A stretch of 64,000 bases of DNA from Sphingobacterium puteale. Lineage in GTDB: Bacteria; Bacteroidota; Bacteroidia; Sphingobacteriales; Sphingobacteriaceae. The stretch's first letter is position 1. Every line of letters starts with the position of its first letter. A program made the position numbers and the translations under genes. Under the pieces are notes generated by a model. It had not been told where the DNA came from. It saw only the letters and a program-made list of their open reading frames with translations, and ran no database searches. Below, in pieces: positions 1-9,283 of this stretch. The stretch lies in the NCBI RefSeq assembly GCF_003627955.1, contig NZ_RBWS01000005.1:1-64000 (forward strand). The letters run 5' to 3'.

Positions 1-727
1 TGGCATCAACATACGCCTCTCCTTTTATGTATATTACTGTTGAATCCCCTTTTCGGAGCGAATAGCTCAACTGGGATTGTGCATTCATCCGAACCCTAGT
101 ACCATCCTCCAGTTCAACGACACATTGCTGACGTGGAGCCGTATAAATATTTAAACTTTTTAAAGTTGTCTCACCGCCTGCCATTGGTTTTCTCTGGATG
201 CGCAACAGCCCCTCCCCGGTACGGGTGACAGCCAGCTCGCCTAGCTGTAATAGTGTACCAAAAGTATCCTGCTCTACTCTTATCCATGTGGAGTCAGCTG
301 CCAACAGGAGACAGGAAGACTCTATTAAAGGTATCTCTGTGTCGTCTGCGGCGCCAAGACATTGCCCCTCCAGATGCAGCATGATATCCTCTTTTTTATG
401 TGGATAAAATAAGTATAACAATACACCTCCTGTAATTAGCAGCAAAGCTGCTGCATACCCAACTTTGCTGTACCGCTTTATTTTTTCTTTTCTTCGTATA
501 GCCTCCCCCCGTCGTTTTATTTCCCCGTAATCAGGTGTCCAGTCCTCAAGCGGATCCTTGGGCAGCTGACCTTCCAGCTGCCTGAGTACCTCTACGACCA
601 TTAGGTCGTATTCATCCTCTGTATAGTGCGATCTTTTCTCTTTCAGATCTGCCTCTTCTTCGAGGCTGATTATTTCCAGCAGCTGTTTTTTGATCAGCTC
701 TTGAACTTTTATAATATCGCGTTCCAT
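1..727 (-). CDS. FecR-family anti-sigma factor, 3' end outside the window
   Basis: This reading frame starts at the ATG at 727 and runs off the left edge, so about 242 N-terminal codons are present. The translation opens with an acidic/basic helical cytoplasmic part of about 85 residues, has one membrane segment (YAAALLLITGGVLLYLF, around residues 90-106) and then a periplasmic part with FecR-type features (an LxxG.LAVT stretch and TAPRQQCVVELEDGT). In this family the protein sits in the inner membrane, holds its ECF sigma factor inactive, and releases it after a signal from a TonB-linked outer-membrane protein. It lies directly downstream of the sigma-factor gene on the same strand, as is usual for FecI/FecR pairs. 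The likely partner receptor is the SusC protein encoded at 5.6-9.1 kb, which is inference from position. Confidence 0.85.
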   Translation of the reverse strand, partial: MERDIIKVQELIKKQLLEIISLEEEADLKEKRSHYTEDEYDLMVVEVLRQLEGQLPKDPLEDWTPDYGEIKRRGEAIRRKEKIKRYSKVGYAAALLLITGGVLLYLFYPHKKEDIMLHLEGQCLGAADDTEIPLIESSCLLLAADSTWIRVEQDTFGTLLQLGELAVTRTGEGLLRIQRKPMAGGETTLKSLNIYTAPRQQCVVELEDGTRVRMNAQSQLSYSLRKGDSTVIYIKGEAYVDA

Positions 728-732
728 TTTCT

Positions 733-820
733 TCAATTCTAATCTATATTCAATTAATACTAGAACTCGCTATAGATAAGTATAACTTATCTTTTTTTCA
801 ATTCTAATCTATATCCAATT
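733..820. repeat. Pair of near-identical 23-bp direct repeats between sigma and anti-sigma genes
   Basis: Positions 733-755 and 798-820 carry the same 23-bp AT-rich sequence (TCAATTCTAATCTATAT, then T or C, then CAATT), with one mismatch and a 65-bp repeat period. The copies flank a small hairpin. They could come from a local duplication or be paired protein-binding sites affecting the anti-sigma gene. Confidence 0.6.
774..797 (+). terminator. Short AT-rich hairpin followed by a T run
   Basis: AGATAAGT (774-781) and ACTTATCT (785-792) form an 8-bp stem with a 3-nt loop, followed by T residues on the + strand to 798. No gene on the + strand feeds into it, and on the minus strand it lies between co-directional sigma and anti-sigma genes without a T tract. 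It is weak and may be an operator or processing site rather than a terminator. Confidence 0.3.
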
Positions 821-831
821 GTAGCCCGGTA

Positions 832-1362
832 TCATGATCCCTTTAGGAGCCGTCTGATCTTGGCAAGCGCCGTACTCAGCAGATTCCGGATCCGTTGTGG
901 CCGCAGGTCATGACGGATTTCCAGCTCCTTATTGTCCATGCCGTGCACTTTGGCATCTATAAAAATTTTCTTTTCCATCGGTGTGAGCTGTTCCGCTTTG
1001 GACAGCACTGCTTCCAGCATTTCTTGATAGTGTAGATCAGCTTCAATGTCTTGGCTATGGGGTACGATCCGGAGCTCGTCAATCGCTATCTTCTGGTTTT
1101 TCTTTTCTTGCCGGAGCATTTTCAGGGCAATATTTCTTGCGATTGCCATCATCCAGGCAAAAGGATCTTTGCATATAGCGACTTTTTCCCGCTGCACAAA
1201 TAATGTGGTCAATGTTTCTGAAACCACGTCTTTGACCAGTTCATCATCATTGTTAACAATGTTTCTGATACGATTTTTTAGCTGGCTACCATGTTTACCC
1301 ATAATAAGCCGCAAACCCCGTTCGGGCTCTTTCACTAAAATTTCAAAAGGATCTTCCCCCAT
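832..1362 (-). CDS. ECF RNA polymerase sigma factor (FecI-like)
   Basis: The 176-residue product has the size and layout of an ECF (group IV sigma-70) factor. A region-2 helix bundle spans roughly residues 20-95 (VKDVVSETLTTLFVQ, then FAWMMAIARNIALKMLR). After a linker, region 4 spans about 120-172 (LTPMEKKIFIDAK, then PQRIRNLLSTALAKIRRLL), which would recognise the -35-like element. It directs RNA polymerase to a small regulon, typically an adjacent TonB-linked receptor operon. The FecR-like gene follows 105 bp downstream on the same strand. The divergent DoxX/MauE-like gene and the SusC-SusD-TlpA operon nearby are the natural candidate targets. The ATG at 1362 is the first start in the frame and fits the family length. 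Confidence 0.88.
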   Translation of the reverse strand: MGEDPFEILVKEPERGLRLIMGKHGSQLKNRIRNIVNNDDELVKDVVSETLTTLFVQREKVAICKDPFAWMMAIARNIALKMLRQEKKNQKIAIDELRIVPHSQDIEADLHYQEMLEAVLSKAEQLTPMEKKIFIDAKVHGMDNKELEIRHDLRPQRIRNLLSTALAKIRRLLKGS

Positions 1363-1528
1363 ATCTCATCATTTAAGTATAACAAAGGCTTTATATAACC
1401 ATCTAAATAAAAAAAATAAACACTTAATAAACAGCTATTTAAAAAATAAAACCATTTATAGCAGGTACATATTGCTTACTTATGGTAGCTATATATAAAC
1501 AGGAATGAAATAATTGAATTTGGTAAAA

Positions 1529-1560
1529 CTAAGATACAAACACAAAACCGAATAAACAAA
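1529..1560 (-). promoter_or_regulatory. Candidate -33/-7 promoter for the sigma-factor gene
   Basis: Read on the minus strand, TTTG (1560-1557), a 20-bp spacer and TATCTTAG (1536-1529) resemble the Bacteroidota consensus TTTG/TAnnTTTG. It would give a leader of about 160 nt before the start at 1362. The -7 box is imperfect. Confidence 0.4.
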
Positions 1561-1624
1561 TTTAAATATCTGATTTATAAATAGTTGTATTAAATATACG
1601 ACCTGAAATTATACTTTTTAAAAA

Positions 1625-2233
1625 ATGAAAACAAGAGCTTCACATATCACCGCTACCAGTATCCGTGTCTTTATGATACTCTTTTGGGCATACGTTGCGC
1701 TGGATAAGCTATGGGATCTGCCGGGCTTCCATCAGGCGCTGATACAGCAACCTTTTCCCAACTGGTGGGCAGGGATTTTGTTCTGGTTCCTGCCACTGAT
1801 GGAGCTGGGTATAGTGATACTGTTTTCTATCCATTCTTTCAGGAATACAAAACATCTATTTTTTGATCCGTTCGTGCTGTCTGCATTGCTGTTAACGGTC
1901 TTTACTGTCTACATCGGTCTTGGCGTCGCCGGTTTATACGCGCAGAAGCCCTGCGGCTGTGCTTCGGTACTGAGCAGGCTCTCCTGGGGCGGACACCTTG
2001 TTGTCAACCTGCTGTTATTGTTGCTGTCCATATTGGGGTGGTACTTGACTGGCCCAACTGCCCCCATGGCTGGGTGTAAGCGATATAAAAAGCAGGTCAT
2101 TTTATTTTTAGCCAGACCTCAGGTGGTACGTATTCCGGTCTATACGGTCATGCTGGAGCGCGTCAAAAAATTTAAAATGCGGTTTGCTGTCTTCCCGGCC
2201 TGGCCGGTTAGAGATATAAATTATGATACGTGA
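1625..2233 (+). CDS. DoxX/MauE-like redox-associated membrane protein
   Basis: The 202-residue product has four predicted membrane segments in the MauE/DoxX arrangement: around residues 12-30, 48-66, 78-100 and 117-137. A CGC motif in the loop after TM3 (QKPCGCASVLS) is typical of MauE-like proteins, which are thought to handle disulfide electrons for exported thioredoxins. The C-terminal 60 residues are basic and look cytoplasmic. It is divergent from the sigma-factor gene and followed by a small exported Cys-containing protein. A TlpA-type thioredoxin gene lies nearby on the other strand, so a shared thiol-redox role in the cell envelope is plausible. The family call comes from topology and the CGC motif, not from a search. 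Confidence 0.7.
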   Translation: MKTRASHITATSIRVFMILFWAYVALDKLWDLPGFHQALIQQPFPNWWAGILFWFLPLMELGIVILFSIHSFRNTKHLFFDPFVLSALLLTVFTVYIGLGVAGLYAQKPCGCASVLSRLSWGGHLVVNLLLLLLSILGWYLTGPTAPMAGCKRYKKQVILFLARPQVVRIPVYTVMLERVKKFKMRFAVFPAWPVRDINYDT

Positions 2234-2373
2234 AGGCACAGCCCGTAAAAACAGATCCCGAGGCACAGGACAGACTGATGCACCTCGTTAAAGCAAAGTG
2301 TTGGTCAAAAAAAATTAACATAGAGTTTTTTGTGGGGGTAAACTTTTTTTGCTACTATAAAAAAGGCCTCGGT

Positions 2374-2709
2374 ATGAAAGCAATATCTTTCATCAAAAAT
2401 AATGCAATGGCTATGGTAGCCGGTGCTGCAATAGTTGTGTTCTCTGCCTTTAAAATCGTAGATGAACCGAAACAATCAACACGAATATTGGCTTTTAATG
2501 CAACAACAAACCAATATGAAGAAGTTGCAAATTATGATCCAAACAATTGTGATCCAGGAACACAAATATGCTCATACAAAACTGAAGCAGAATCTGGCAG
2601 TGCTCCAGGTCGGGTACCCACTCAAATTCCCTTAGATCAGCTAGATAATTATCTACATCTAATGGATGAGAATGGTTTGCCTAACAAACAGTATAACTTT
2701 AGCAATTAA
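2374..2709 (+). CDS. Small exported protein, DUF6520-like
   Basis: The 111-residue product starts with an N-terminal signal-like segment (KAISFIKNNAMAMVAGAAIVVFSAF). A short mature region follows with a C-P-G-x-x-I-C motif (NNCDPGTQIC, two Cys five apart) and an acidic, Pro/Gln-rich tail. I chose the ATG at 2374 because the longer frame, opening with a GTG at 2230, puts a charged, Trp/Cys-containing stretch in front of an obvious signal sequence. Small proteins of this kind (DUF6520) often sit beside MauE-like genes in Sphingobacteriaceae, as here. Their function is unknown. The two cysteines next to a MauE-like and a TlpA-like protein suggest an exported disulfide-containing peptide. Confidence 0.6.
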   Translation: MKAISFIKNNAMAMVAGAAIVVFSAFKIVDEPKQSTRILAFNATTNQYEEVANYDPNNCDPGTQICSYKTEAESGSAPGRVPTQIPLDQLDNYLHLMDENGLPNKQYNFSN

Positions 2710-2731
2710 CTGTTCCTAAAATAAACCAAGA

Positions 2732-2761
2732 CGATGTCCTTCCTAATAGTGGGGGACATCG
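2732..2761. terminator. Hairpin between convergent genes
   Basis: CGATGTCC (2732-2739) pairs with GGACATCG (2754-2761) around a 14-nt loop. It lies between the + strand small-protein gene ending at 2709 and the minus strand TlpA gene ending at 2776, where a bidirectional terminator is expected. No clear T run follows on either strand. Confidence 0.4.
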
Positions 2762-2775
2762 CCCTTAAATATCAT

Positions 2776-4212
2776 TTATAAATGACTATTTAATAATTGA
2801 ATAAACTCCTTCCTCTTTCCATCGTCGGTCGGTTTAGGCACAAAAGCCGATACAAGGTTTCCATCCCTGTCGATCAGCATTAGTTGGGGAAAACCGTAGT
2901 AGTTATACTTAAGAAGCATTTCATGTTGATAACCATCAGGACCAATATGCAAGTCTAATGTTTTTGGACTTGTATAATCCTCCGTTCTTACTCCCGCGAC
3001 AAATCTAGAAAAATCTTTATCAACATTGACTGTGACCTGCTTTATCTTCTCTTTGCCCTCATAAGTGGCTAATATATCTTTTAGAGCTCTGCTGAGGTAT
3101 ATACAGGGCTGACACCCATTAAACCAAAACTCTACCAACAATACATTCCCCTTTAAACTCTCCGAAGTAATATCACGACCCAACGTATCCTTAAAAATAA
3201 AAGGATAAACTTTTGCACCTTTTCCACTATTGTTTTTGCTTTTTTTGACAACTCTTATTAGATCAACATCCTTTATCTCCTTCAGAATCCCATCGCCCTC
3301 TAAATATGCAACGGAATTATACTTCCTGCTATAGTCTAAATAGAACGTCAATAGCAATTGTTCCAAAAGGTATCCCCTATACGATTTCTTTATTCGTTCC
3401 AATAATAGGCTATCACTTCCTTTAACGAAGAATTTACGTTCTATTTGTAAGGAATTGATATTGTATAGATAGCATAAATCTATATAGTTGTAAAGTAACC
3501 GGGTCTTATCGGACCATAAATTACTAGGCATGTTGATCCTCATTTTTTTTAACGCTTCCTCAGCATAAACATTTTGTAGCGTTCCATTCTTTCTATTATA
3601 TGCCTTCCAAGATATTGAATTCATAAGTGCCTTTATATGGTAGCATTTATAGTTAAATGCCAACTGCTGCCTGATATCCCAAGGTATCTCTGTATGATTT
3701 TTAGAAACACTATCTAACCGATCTAAACAAAGATTAAGAGCATCAATACTAAAATCAAAAGCCTCTTTGTTCATCGATCCTTCCGACCTCCCTTTGGGCC
3801 AGATCGTAGCTAGAGTTGCCTGATATTGTATCAAGGGTGCATTTTTTTTTCCCAAGAATAGACCATTGCCTGTGATTTCAAGATTTATAATAGAATTCCT
3901 TTGGACCAACAACAAATTTCCTCCCCGGAAAAGGCCAAGGCGCCTACCCTGCTCGTCTTCAAAGTAGATATCAATATAGTACACGTCAGCAGGATCGTCA
4001 ACCTCAAATCGAAATTCATCAGATGAATCTAAAGATTTACTAAAATTGCTTGCATAAAAAGAATGGAAACCCACCAAATATTCTTTGTTGACTTCCAGGT
4101 ATACTTTTCCCTTATTCACTCGCTTCTCAACGATCTTTGCTAAGATAGTGGTCTTTCCACTCAATTGAATGAAAGGTAATAGTAATAATATTATGATAAT
4201 ATAATTTTTCAT
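2776..4212 (-). CDS. TlpA-family thioredoxin-like protein of a SusCD operon
   Basis: The 478-residue protein has a hydrophobic N-terminal signal segment (residues 1-20), a long central domain of about 300 residues that I do not recognise, and a C-terminal thioredoxin fold. The redox motif is C367-Q-P-C370 in WFNGCQPC, and the cis-Pro region is YYGFPQLMLIDRDG. Such proteins are exported and reduce or isomerise disulfides in the periplasm or at the cell surface. The gene is third in a SusC-SusD-TlpA operon, starting 13 bp after the SusD stop, a common arrangement in Sphingobacteriaceae. Its partner may be the Cys-containing small protein encoded convergently at 2.4-2.7 kb (inference). Confidence 0.82.
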   Translation of the reverse strand: MKNYIIIILLLLPFIQLSGKTTILAKIVEKRVNKGKVYLEVNKEYLVGFHSFYASNFSKSLDSSDEFRFEVDDPADVYYIDIYFEDEQGRRLGLFRGGNLLLVQRNSIINLEITGNGLFLGKKNAPLIQYQATLATIWPKGRSEGSMNKEAFDFSIDALNLCLDRLDSVSKNHTEIPWDIRQQLAFNYKCYHIKALMNSISWKAYNRKNGTLQNVYAEEALKKMRINMPSNLWSDKTRLLYNYIDLCYLYNINSLQIERKFFVKGSDSLLLERIKKSYRGYLLEQLLLTFYLDYSRKYNSVAYLEGDGILKEIKDVDLIRVVKKSKNNSGKGAKVYPFIFKDTLGRDITSESLKGNVLLVEFWFNGCQPCIYLSRALKDILATYEGKEKIKQVTVNVDKDFSRFVAGVRTEDYTSPKTLDLHIGPDGYQHEMLLKYNYYGFPQLMLIDRDGNLVSAFVPKPTDDGKRKEFIQLLNSHL

Positions 4213-4225
4213 GTCGACTTTAAAT

Positions 4226-5590
4226 TTAATTAGTTTTAGAAAGTGCTATTTCATTATCAGGCGTTGGAAAAACATAAGATGTCTGATTTAAATCCAATTC
4301 GAAATATTCGTTATCGAGTTTTCTTTTAAGTAGGGTATAACGTCCCTCTAACCCGAGGCGTTTAAGATCTGACCAGCGTAAGCCTCGCCACACCAAGCTC
4401 TTTCGGCGCTCATTTAAGATTAGTTCCAACAATTCATTCTGAGGATAATCTTCAATTTTGTAATGGCTACCCGATTCAAATCTGGAGAGCAACAAAGTAT
4501 TCAGATCGTTCTTTGCTAATTCGTATTGCCCATTTCGAGCATAGCATTCTGCCCTAATCAGATAAATTTCATCGGTAGCAAGACCAGAAAAATCATATGA
4601 TCCAGATTTGATGTACCCTCGCTTTTTATTGTAATTTCCGTTTCTATTCTTGACATAATATGTCTTTAATCTTAGATCATTTGGTTTATAGGACTGAATA
4701 AGTGTAGTATCTATTGCCATCCAAAGACGCTCGCCTACAGAAGTCAGGTTAGCGTACGATAATGCATTAGTAGAGGAGAAGATCACTTCATCAAGATTTT
4801 CCTGAAAAGGGTTCAAACAGTCTTTGCATATATGGTTATAATCCAACAAAGTATCATATAATCGGAGACAGCTATCTGCATAAAGGAGGGCTCTTTCATA
4901 CTTACCCATAGCCAAATACACCCTTGCCAGCATTGCAAAACTGGCTTCAAGTGATGGTCGGTTTCTGCGATTGACAGGAAAAGGTTTGCCCTTTAGTAAA
5001 TGGGAACTTTGTATGAGATCATCTTCTATAAATTTATAGGTCGCCTTCAATGAGGATGTCGGCTCAATTCTATCAATATTCGCTGAAGTTCTTAGGGGCA
5101 ATCCAGGTCCATCATTTAAACTGTTCACATCAAATGATGAACAGAAACCAATTGCTAGATCAAAATAAGCATAGGCTCTGTGAAAAAGTGCTTCACCTTT
5201 GATATATCTGGCCTTAGAGAGAACGGGAGATACTTCTAGATCAGACAATTTGTCCAGAATCGAATTAGCATAAAAAATCGCTTTATATTGTTCGTTCCAG
5301 TCCGAAATATTGATTTCTCCGCCATAGGTATCTTTGTTCCAAACATAAACATTTTTTTCGGTCATCGTAGGAAGCGCATCCCATTCGTTCCTGCTCAACA
5401 AATAGTAGTCGTCACAGGCCGCAATCTTCAAACTGCCCGTGTTACCAAATACATAGGAATTTTCCAGCAGGTTTTCCAGATCATCCAAATCCTCTAACAG
5501 ATCAATATCTTTGGTCGGCTTAACATTCAGGAAAGGAGATTGACAGGAACATAGACAAAACAGGGAGAATGATAAAATTAATAATTTCAT
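4226..5590 (-). CDS. RagB/SusD-family outer-membrane lipoprotein
   Basis: The 454-residue protein begins with a lipoprotein signal peptide (LFCLCSCQS, lipid-bearing Cys near residue 16). It continues with the all-helical TPR-like SusD fold: PTKDIDLLEDLDDLENLL near the N-terminus, GEALFHRAYAYFDLA around 130-150, and the C-terminal ILNERRKSLVWRGLRWSDLKR motif. SusD proteins cap the SusC TonB-dependent channel on the cell surface and bind the nutrient. The gene sits 16 bp after the SusC stop and 13 bp before the TlpA gene, so the three are very likely one transcript. It is somewhat shorter than glycan-type SusD proteins, consistent with a peptide or small-molecule ligand, which the sequence does not identify. 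Confidence 0.88.
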   Translation of the reverse strand: MKLLILSFSLFCLCSCQSPFLNVKPTKDIDLLEDLDDLENLLENSYVFGNTGSLKIAACDDYYLLSRNEWDALPTMTEKNVYVWNKDTYGGEINISDWNEQYKAIFYANSILDKLSDLEVSPVLSKARYIKGEALFHRAYAYFDLAIGFCSSFDVNSLNDGPGLPLRTSANIDRIEPTSSLKATYKFIEDDLIQSSHLLKGKPFPVNRRNRPSLEASFAMLARVYLAMGKYERALLYADSCLRLYDTLLDYNHICKDCLNPFQENLDEVIFSSTNALSYANLTSVGERLWMAIDTTLIQSYKPNDLRLKTYYVKNRNGNYNKKRGYIKSGSYDFSGLATDEIYLIRAECYARNGQYELAKNDLNTLLLSRFESGSHYKIEDYPQNELLELILNERRKSLVWRGLRWSDLKRLGLEGRYTLLKRKLDNEYFELDLNQTSYVFPTPDNEIALSKTN

Positions 5591-5606
5591 AACATGTCAT
5601 TTTTAA

Positions 5607-8600
5607 TTAAAAATTAGCTTTCATACCTATAGACCAGGTACGTGGCGCTGGAGAACTGGATATGCTATTGGGATCAATATTTAACTTGTTTGCACGCCAG
5701 AGCACAGCTATATTGTTTATGTAGCCATACACCTGTATGCGTGGTATAATCTGGCCACTCCTCTTATTAAATTTTATGTCATATGAAAACTGGATATCTT
5801 GTAGCCGTATATGGTCACCACGTTCGATTAAAACTTCCGCATAATTAAAAAAAGTAGAACGGCTTGCATTCATCGGGTAAATTAATGCCGGAATATAAGT
5901 AGACTGCTCATCTCCTGGCTTTTGCCACCGATCGGCATAGCCTTCTTGAGCGAAGCCATATGTATTACCATTGAACACATTCCTTCTCCTGAAATAATAA
6001 TCCATTTTATAAGTTAGATTGAATGATAGATTGAAGGCCCTCCAACGAAAATCATTACGCCAGCTCCCAAAATATCGGGGACTTCCAGACCCGTGGTATT
6101 TGATACGTGTCGGATCCACCTGATTTAGAATTGCACTATAATTTGAGGATGATTCGCCATCCAATTCACCGATTGGAAGCCCAAGACTGTCAAGCCCCCT
6201 CGAGGGAAAACTGAATACTGAATTATAGGGATACCCGACTAAAGGATTCGACCAGTTGGATTCAACAATCGTCCGGTTTGAGCCTTTGGCTGCTTCATAA
6301 CGGACCACCTTATCCTTAATCCAGTTAAATAACCACGAACTACTCCATTCAAATTCATTAAATTTTATATTCCTAGAAGTAATACTTATGTCTACGCCTT
6401 TCGTTTTGACCCGGGCAGAATTTCCCCTGAATTTCGTGAGCCCTGTCTGTGGTGCTATTGGGCTATCACCGATCAAATCTATTCCATCGTGATAATAATA
6501 ATCTAGGCCCCCCACTATCCTGTCCTTCCACAGACCAAAATTAATACCGGTATTGATCTTTTTGATCTTCTCCCAACGCAACGAGGGATTGGGCGGATTC
6601 ATGATCTCTGTGTAGTAACTCCCCCACTGGTTGATCCCATTACTGCTGCTTTTGCCTACAGTCGATGTTAGCAGAGCGGAAACCGATTTATCCACATTGC
6701 CTGTATATCCATAGGTAGTCCGCAGTTGGAGCTTATTGAATATTTTTAATCCAAAGAAAGACTCATTGTGCAGGTTCCAGAGGAGTCCAGTGGACCATAG
6801 GGGCACCCCTTTTTGGTTCGAACTGACACCAAAGAGGTTGGACGCATCCTTTCTGGCGCTGATCGTCAATACGTATTTTTGATCATAGTCAACCGAAGTA
6901 TTCGCATAATAGGAAAGATAACGATCCACCCCACCGCTTTCTGATGCCCCAGTAGGTAATCGGCTCGAAGATGTGGGATTATAATACAATGGAAATGGAT
7001 CGATGAAGTTCATCGTCGAATTGGCATTCACCCCAGTTTCGGGATTATAACCATAATATCGGTAGCTGTTTGCTCCAAACTTATCCTCACTGATTTCAAA
7101 TCCGGCAATTGCATTGACTTGTAATCGGTCAAATAGCAACTGATTGTATGCGGATTGGAATCTCCCATAATTCCCGATCATATATCGGTCGGATCTGTCC
7201 AGTATTGCACCCAAGGGAACAGGATACTTAACCGCTCCTGTAACTTTATCAATTTGCGTATACCTATTGATCAAATCTCTGGCATAATATGAATTGGACT
7301 CTGCCAATAACTGGCGATCATTCTTTTGATCCGTATATTGGTAGAGCAGGGATACGTCCAGCTGTTTCATCGGGCGGTAAGTCAGTACAATGTTACTCCT
7401 TAACATTCTCTCTTTTGCCAATGCATTATGTTTGTTCATATCCTCAAGTGGACGATAACTCCAATCCAACAGAACTCCCCTTCCTACTGTATCTGCATAA
7501 TCCGCACGCAAAGAGCTATTAGGTAAGGCCAACGGATTACCATGCACATCTACTATTCTATCATAAGGAGACAACGGCGAATAGCTGCTGCCTGTGCTTT
7601 TATCCGTTGAATATGAATAACCTAGATTGAGTGTAAGCTCCAGCTTATTTTGCAAATAACCATTGGAGAGCCTCATGTTCAAGGTTTTTCTATCAGAACT
7701 ATTGGGGCGGAGTGTTGCAACGTTATTGTCATATCCTCCAGAAATGTAGTAGTGCGATCTATCTGTTCCACCACTTATATTGAGAGCATACTGCTGATTG
7801 CCCCCTCTTGTGTACATGTATTTCAATAGATCATTTCTGACATCCGTATTTCGCAACTGATCAAGTCTGGATAGCGCCTCTTGTTCCGAAATCGTCCCAA
7901 GTTTCCTTTTCTGAAATACATCCACCGCTTGTGGTATATAACTATAGTCGTTGCGAAGACTGGCCGCATAGTAGCCTCTTTCAAATAAAAACTCTTGCAG
8001 CTCAATATATTCCGTAGAAGATAATTGGGATCTATAAAAAAGATCTGGTTTTTCGCTGATGGTGATATTACTATTTAGCTGTATTTGAGTTTTTTTGTTA
8101 AACCGACCAGCTTTTGTCTGAATTACGATGACACCATTTCCAGATTTCGCTCCCCATATAGATGCTGCCGCGGCATCTTTCAGTATAGTTATGGATTCCA
8201 CATCATTAGGATTGAGTGTATTGATATCTCCCTGAAAAGGAAAGTTGTCTACAACAATTAATGGATTAGGATCTGCAAACAATGTGGATCGTCCCCTTAT
8301 ACTGGCAAAGGCCTGATTGTTGCCGACCTGATTTTTATCAAATAATACACCACCAGCTACACCATCGAGGCGATCAATAATATTGGTTGATATCTTTCTA
8401 TTGAGCAAGTCATTATCAATCTGTACAAAACTTCCTGTTGCCCTTACTTTGGGGATCTTTTGATAACCAGTAGACACAACTTCAACCTCTTCCAGCAGCC
8501 TTTCAACCGGCTGTAAACTTATTTTTAGGAAAGTAGTCATATTTTCATAGGCTACACTTCGTTCTTTAAATCCAATATGTTTTATGGTTAATATCCCCGT

Positions 8601-9077
8601 AGGCTTATCTGCACGAATGATAAACTTACCATCCTTATCAGTATTTACAGTCTGTTTATTCACCGTAACGGAAGCACCTTCTATGGCCTGTCCATTTAAA
8701 GCGGCACGCACCTCGCCACGAAGCAAGCTACTTGAAGACAAACGAGCATTCTCTTGGGCAAGCAGAACTGGAACAAATAAAAGATAGCACCCCGTATATA
8801 ATAAAAACACTGCATTGCTGCGGAATCTGGATATTTTGCATGTCCTATTTATCCAGCAAGATTGAAACAGTTTATCGATACTTTTATAGTAGGTTTTCTC
8901 CTTGCATAATTTATTACACAACTGTTGGATAAATAGCACTATATCCATACTTAACAAGTTCTTTATCTGTACTGGAGCTATGCTGATTAAATAGATGGTC
9001 AAAAGCTGCAATAATTTAGCAGATTGAATCCTTTGTTCATTAGATTTACTCTGTTGCATGCAGGAGATTAGTTTCAT
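5607..9077 (-). CDS. SusC/RagA-family TonB-linked outer-membrane protein
   Basis: This is a SusC transporter. A carboxypeptidase-regulatory-like beta-sandwich (GEVRAALNGQAIEGASV) is followed by the plug with VVSTGYQKI, GRSTLFADPNPLIVVDN and SITILKDAAAASIWGAKSGNGVIVI. A long 22-strand barrel ends in WSIGMKANF. The frame is open up to a GTG at 9215. I prefer the ATG at 9077 (about 1156 aa) because GGGTGGGAGAG lies about 12-22 nt upstream. The N-terminal extension before the LLFVPVLLAQ signal-like segment is unusually long and start choice remains uncertain. A -7-like TAATTTTG lies at 9262-9255 without a good -33 box. The protein imports an unknown nutrient with the SusD partner, using TonB energy. 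Confidence 0.87.
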   Translation of the reverse strand: MKLISCMQQSKSNEQRIQSAKLLQLLTIYLISIAPVQIKNLLSMDIVLFIQQLCNKLCKEKTYYKSIDKLFQSCWINRTCKISRFRSNAVFLLYTGCYLLFVPVLLAQENARLSSSSLLRGEVRAALNGQAIEGASVTVNKQTVNTDKDGKFIIRADKPTGILTIKHIGFKERSVAYENMTTFLKISLQPVERLLEEVEVVSTGYQKIPKVRATGSFVQIDNDLLNRKISTNIIDRLDGVAGGVLFDKNQVGNNQAFASIRGRSTLFADPNPLIVVDNFPFQGDINTLNPNDVESITILKDAAAASIWGAKSGNGVIVIQTKAGRFNKKTQIQLNSNITISEKPDLFYRSQLSSTEYIELQEFLFERGYYAASLRNDYSYIPQAVDVFQKRKLGTISEQEALSRLDQLRNTDVRNDLLKYMYTRGGNQQYALNISGGTDRSHYYISGGYDNNVATLRPNSSDRKTLNMRLSNGYLQNKLELTLNLGYSYSTDKSTGSSYSPLSPYDRIVDVHGNPLALPNSSLRADYADTVGRGVLLDWSYRPLEDMNKHNALAKERMLRSNIVLTYRPMKQLDVSLLYQYTDQKNDRQLLAESNSYYARDLINRYTQIDKVTGAVKYPVPLGAILDRSDRYMIGNYGRFQSAYNQLLFDRLQVNAIAGFEISEDKFGANSYRYYGYNPETGVNANSTMNFIDPFPLYYNPTSSSRLPTGASESGGVDRYLSYYANTSVDYDQKYVLTISARKDASNLFGVSSNQKGVPLWSTGLLWNLHNESFFGLKIFNKLQLRTTYGYTGNVDKSVSALLTSTVGKSSSNGINQWGSYYTEIMNPPNPSLRWEKIKKINTGINFGLWKDRIVGGLDYYYHDGIDLIGDSPIAPQTGLTKFRGNSARVKTKGVDISITSRNIKFNEFEWSSSWLFNWIKDKVVRYEAAKGSNRTIVESNWSNPLVGYPYNSVFSFPSRGLDSLGLPIGELDGESSSNYSAILNQVDPTRIKYHGSGSPRYFGSWRNDFRWRAFNLSFNLTYKMDYYFRRRNVFNGNTYGFAQEGYADRWQKPGDEQSTYIPALIYPMNASRSTFFNYAEVLIERGDHIRLQDIQFSYDIKFNKRSGQIIPRIQVYGYINNIAVLWRANKLNIDPNSISSSPAPRTWSIGMKANF

Positions 9078-9283
9078 TATAGACAGTTCTCTCCCACCCT
9101 TTAAAAATTGTTTCATTTTAAGGTTATATTTGCGATTGGGGCCGGATATAATTGATATCTTTCCCTTATCGATCATTAAAAAAGGTGATATGGCCGCTAT
9201 ACCTTTGAGCGTCACGTCTTTGTAGGATTTAATTGGTTATATCGGCATAGACGGCAAAATTAAAATATGGTTAATAATACCAT

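Noticed and set aside
2230..2373. Upstream extension of the small exported protein from a GTG start
   Set aside because: It would put a charged Trp/Cys-containing stretch before an obvious signal sequence that starts at the ATG at 2374.
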